Below are positions 5,807 to 6,874 of a stretch of 6,874 nucleotides of DNA, piece by piece. Source of the stretch: Pseudomonadota bacterium (GTDB lineage: Bacteria > Pseudomonadota > Alphaproteobacteria > Acetobacterales > Acetobacteraceae); contig JAKBCJ010000262.1 of assembly GCA_021807975.1 (NCBI GenBank), positions 1 through 6,874 on the forward strand, given 5' to 3'. The first letter of the stretch is position 1, and each line of letters starts with the position of its first letter. Below the pieces are notes generated by a model. The model did not search any database, was not told the origin of the DNA, and worked only from the letters and a program-made list of their open reading frames with translations. The translations under genes were made by a program, and so were the position numbers.

Positions 5807-6874
5807 TCAGGCGTTGGCGCGCGCGTCAACCAGCGCGCCAACGGCATCGGCGGTGGCGGCCGACAACGTCCACCCCAGATGGCCGTGCCCGGTGTTGTAG
5901 AACACCCTTGGGTTCCGGCCGCGCGCGACGCGGGGCAGCATGTCCGGCATCATCGGCCGCAACCCGGCCCAGGGGACAGCCTGACGCGTGCTCATACCGG
6001 GGAAATGCAACCGGCACCACGCCACCAGCGGCGCGATCCGGTCCGCCCGGATGTCGCGGTTGTAGCCGTTGAACTCCGCCGTCCCCGCCACGCGGAAGCG
6101 TGTCGGACCCAGGCGGCTGGTGACGATTTTGGTCTTGTCGTCCAGCAGGCTCGTCCATGGCGCGGCCTGCTGATCGGCCGCGTCCGGCAGGCTGACGGTG
6201 ATGGAGTAGCCCTTCACCGGATAGACGTTGACGCGATCCCCAAAGCCCTGGCTGAGGTGCCGCGACATGACGCCGCCGCAGACCACAACCTTGTCGAAGC
6301 TGTCCGTCGTGTCCGGATTGGGCGTGCCCTCCGGCACGGGGTCGGTCGAACGGCTGACGATGGCGATTTTGTCGGTGCCGGCGGCGGCGGACACCACCTC
6401 GGTGGCGTAGCGGATGGTCACGCCATGCCGTTCGCAGGCGCGCGCCAGGCCGTTGGTGAATTTGTGGATGTCCCCGGTGAAATCCGACGGCGTGTAGAAG
6501 CCGCCGTAATAAGAGCCGCGCAGCGTCGGCTCGATCGCGCGGATGTCCGACGGCGTGACGGCGCGACGCTCCAGCCCGCCCTTGGTGAGCAGTTCGCTCA
6601 CCCGTTCGGCGGCCTTGAACTCCTGCTTGGTCTCGTAGAAATGCAGGATGCCGCGGTCCTCGCAGTCGAAATCGATGCCTTCATCCTCCGCCATGCGCCG
6701 GAGGTGCTGGCGGGCTTCGATCGCCAGGCGGGCGGTGGTGACGGTGTTTTCCTCGTAACGCGGGATGGCGGCGAGGAACGCGCCCATCCAGGACAGCTTG
6801 TGCCAGGACGGTTTCGGGTTAACCAGCAGCGGCGCCCCGGGGGACAGCATCCACTTGATCCCCTTCAGAACCGT
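5807..6874 (-). CDS. dadA: D-amino-acid dehydrogenase (DadA-like FAD oxidoreductase), 3' part; N-terminus outside window
   Basis: FAD-dependent oxidoreductase of the DAO family. It would deaminate D-amino acids to 2-oxo acids at the inner membrane and feed electrons to the respiratory chain. The frame stays open to the right edge: codons before the ATG at 6850 read TVLKGIKW, continuing a typical DadA sequence. The ATG at 6850 is therefore internal and the gene is cut by the window. About 355 residues are visible. Against the usual 415-430, roughly the first 60, including the GxGxxG nucleotide-binding motif, are missing. Visible family features are GYSITV in the substrate domain, VAGTAEFNGYNRDI, and the C-terminal WAGLRPMMPDMLP with YNTGHGHLGWTLS, which closes over the FAD. 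It converges on cueR and ends at TGA 5807-5809. A related amine or amino-acid oxidase of the same family is the main alternative. Confidence 0.85.
   Translation of the reverse strand, partial: TVLKGIKWMLSPGAPLLVNPKPSWHKLSWMGAFLAAIPRYEENTVTTARLAIEARQHLRRMAEDEGIDFDCEDRGILHFYETKQEFKAAERVSELLTKGGLERRAVTPSDIRAIEPTLRGSYYGGFYTPSDFTGDIHKFTNGLARACERHGVTIRYATEVVSAAAGTDKIAIVSRSTDPVPEGTPNPDTTDSFDKVVVCGGVMSRHLSQGFGDRVNVYPVKGYSITVSLPDAADQQAAPWTSLLDDKTKIVTSRLGPTRFRVAGTAEFNGYNRDIRADRIAPLVAWCRLHFPGMSTRQAVPWAGLRPMMPDMLPRVARGRNPRVFYNTGHGHLGWTLSAATADAVGALVDARANA

Noticed and set aside
5807..6850. A complete 347-residue dadA starting at 6850
   Set aside because: The frame remains open through 6851-6874 with family-like residues (TVLKGIKW), and the N-terminal GxGxxG region is missing, so the gene is cut by the window edge.
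1..6874. An undescribed defence, mobile or biosynthetic system
   Set aside because: Every long supported frame falls in a known family (crotonase, acyl-CoA dehydrogenase, HMA chaperone, P1B ATPase, MerR regulator, DadA). No direct-repeat arrays, integrase, transposase or unexplained gene-sized gap was seen.

Overview
The window reads as ordinary chromosomal DNA of a high-GC alphaproteobacterium. Evidence for this is the GC-rich third positions throughout, the style of the paired acyl-CoA dehydrogenases and DadA, and a CueR-type copper regulon. The assignment to class is an inference from protein style and composition only. I see no mobile element, CRISPR array, tRNA or rRNA.

Left block (1-2475, + strand): the tail of an enoyl-CoA hydratase-like gene is followed by two acyl-CoA dehydrogenase genes spaced 9 and 29 bases apart, so this looks like one beta-oxidation operon. 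The two dehydrogenases carry complementary halves of the usual FAD/substrate motifs. The first keeps the SEPNAGSD loop and the C-terminal IYGGSS motif, while the second keeps the RxxQFG-type motif. This fits a heteromeric (alpha2beta2) enzyme like those used on steroid side chains, but the substrate cannot be read from the sequence. A short gap (2476-2565) holds overlapping inverted repeats between this operon and the convergent copZ.

Middle block (2566-5645): this is a complete copper-efflux unit. A 63-residue HMA metallochaperone (copZ, - strand) is transcribed away from a Cu(I) P1B-type ATPase (copA, + strand). The MerR-family sensor cueR overlaps copA's stop codon by 4 bases (ATGA). The 177-base region between copZ and copA contains two almost identical MerR-type promoters in back-to-back orientation. 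Each has a TTGACC -35 box, a 19-base spacer holding a dyad, and a weak -10. CueR made from the copA-cueR transcript would therefore be expected to control copZ, copA and itself. CopZ would carry Cu(I) to CopA, and CopA would export it across the inner membrane.

Right block (5646-6874): a 161-base gap between convergent genes holds two stem-loops. It is followed by the 3' part of a D-amino-acid dehydrogenase gene (dadA-like, - strand) whose N-terminus lies beyond the right edge.

I did not find a previously undescribed system. The observations most worth checking are the twin divergent operators, the split motifs of the dehydrogenase pair, and the overlapping alternative hairpins after copZ.
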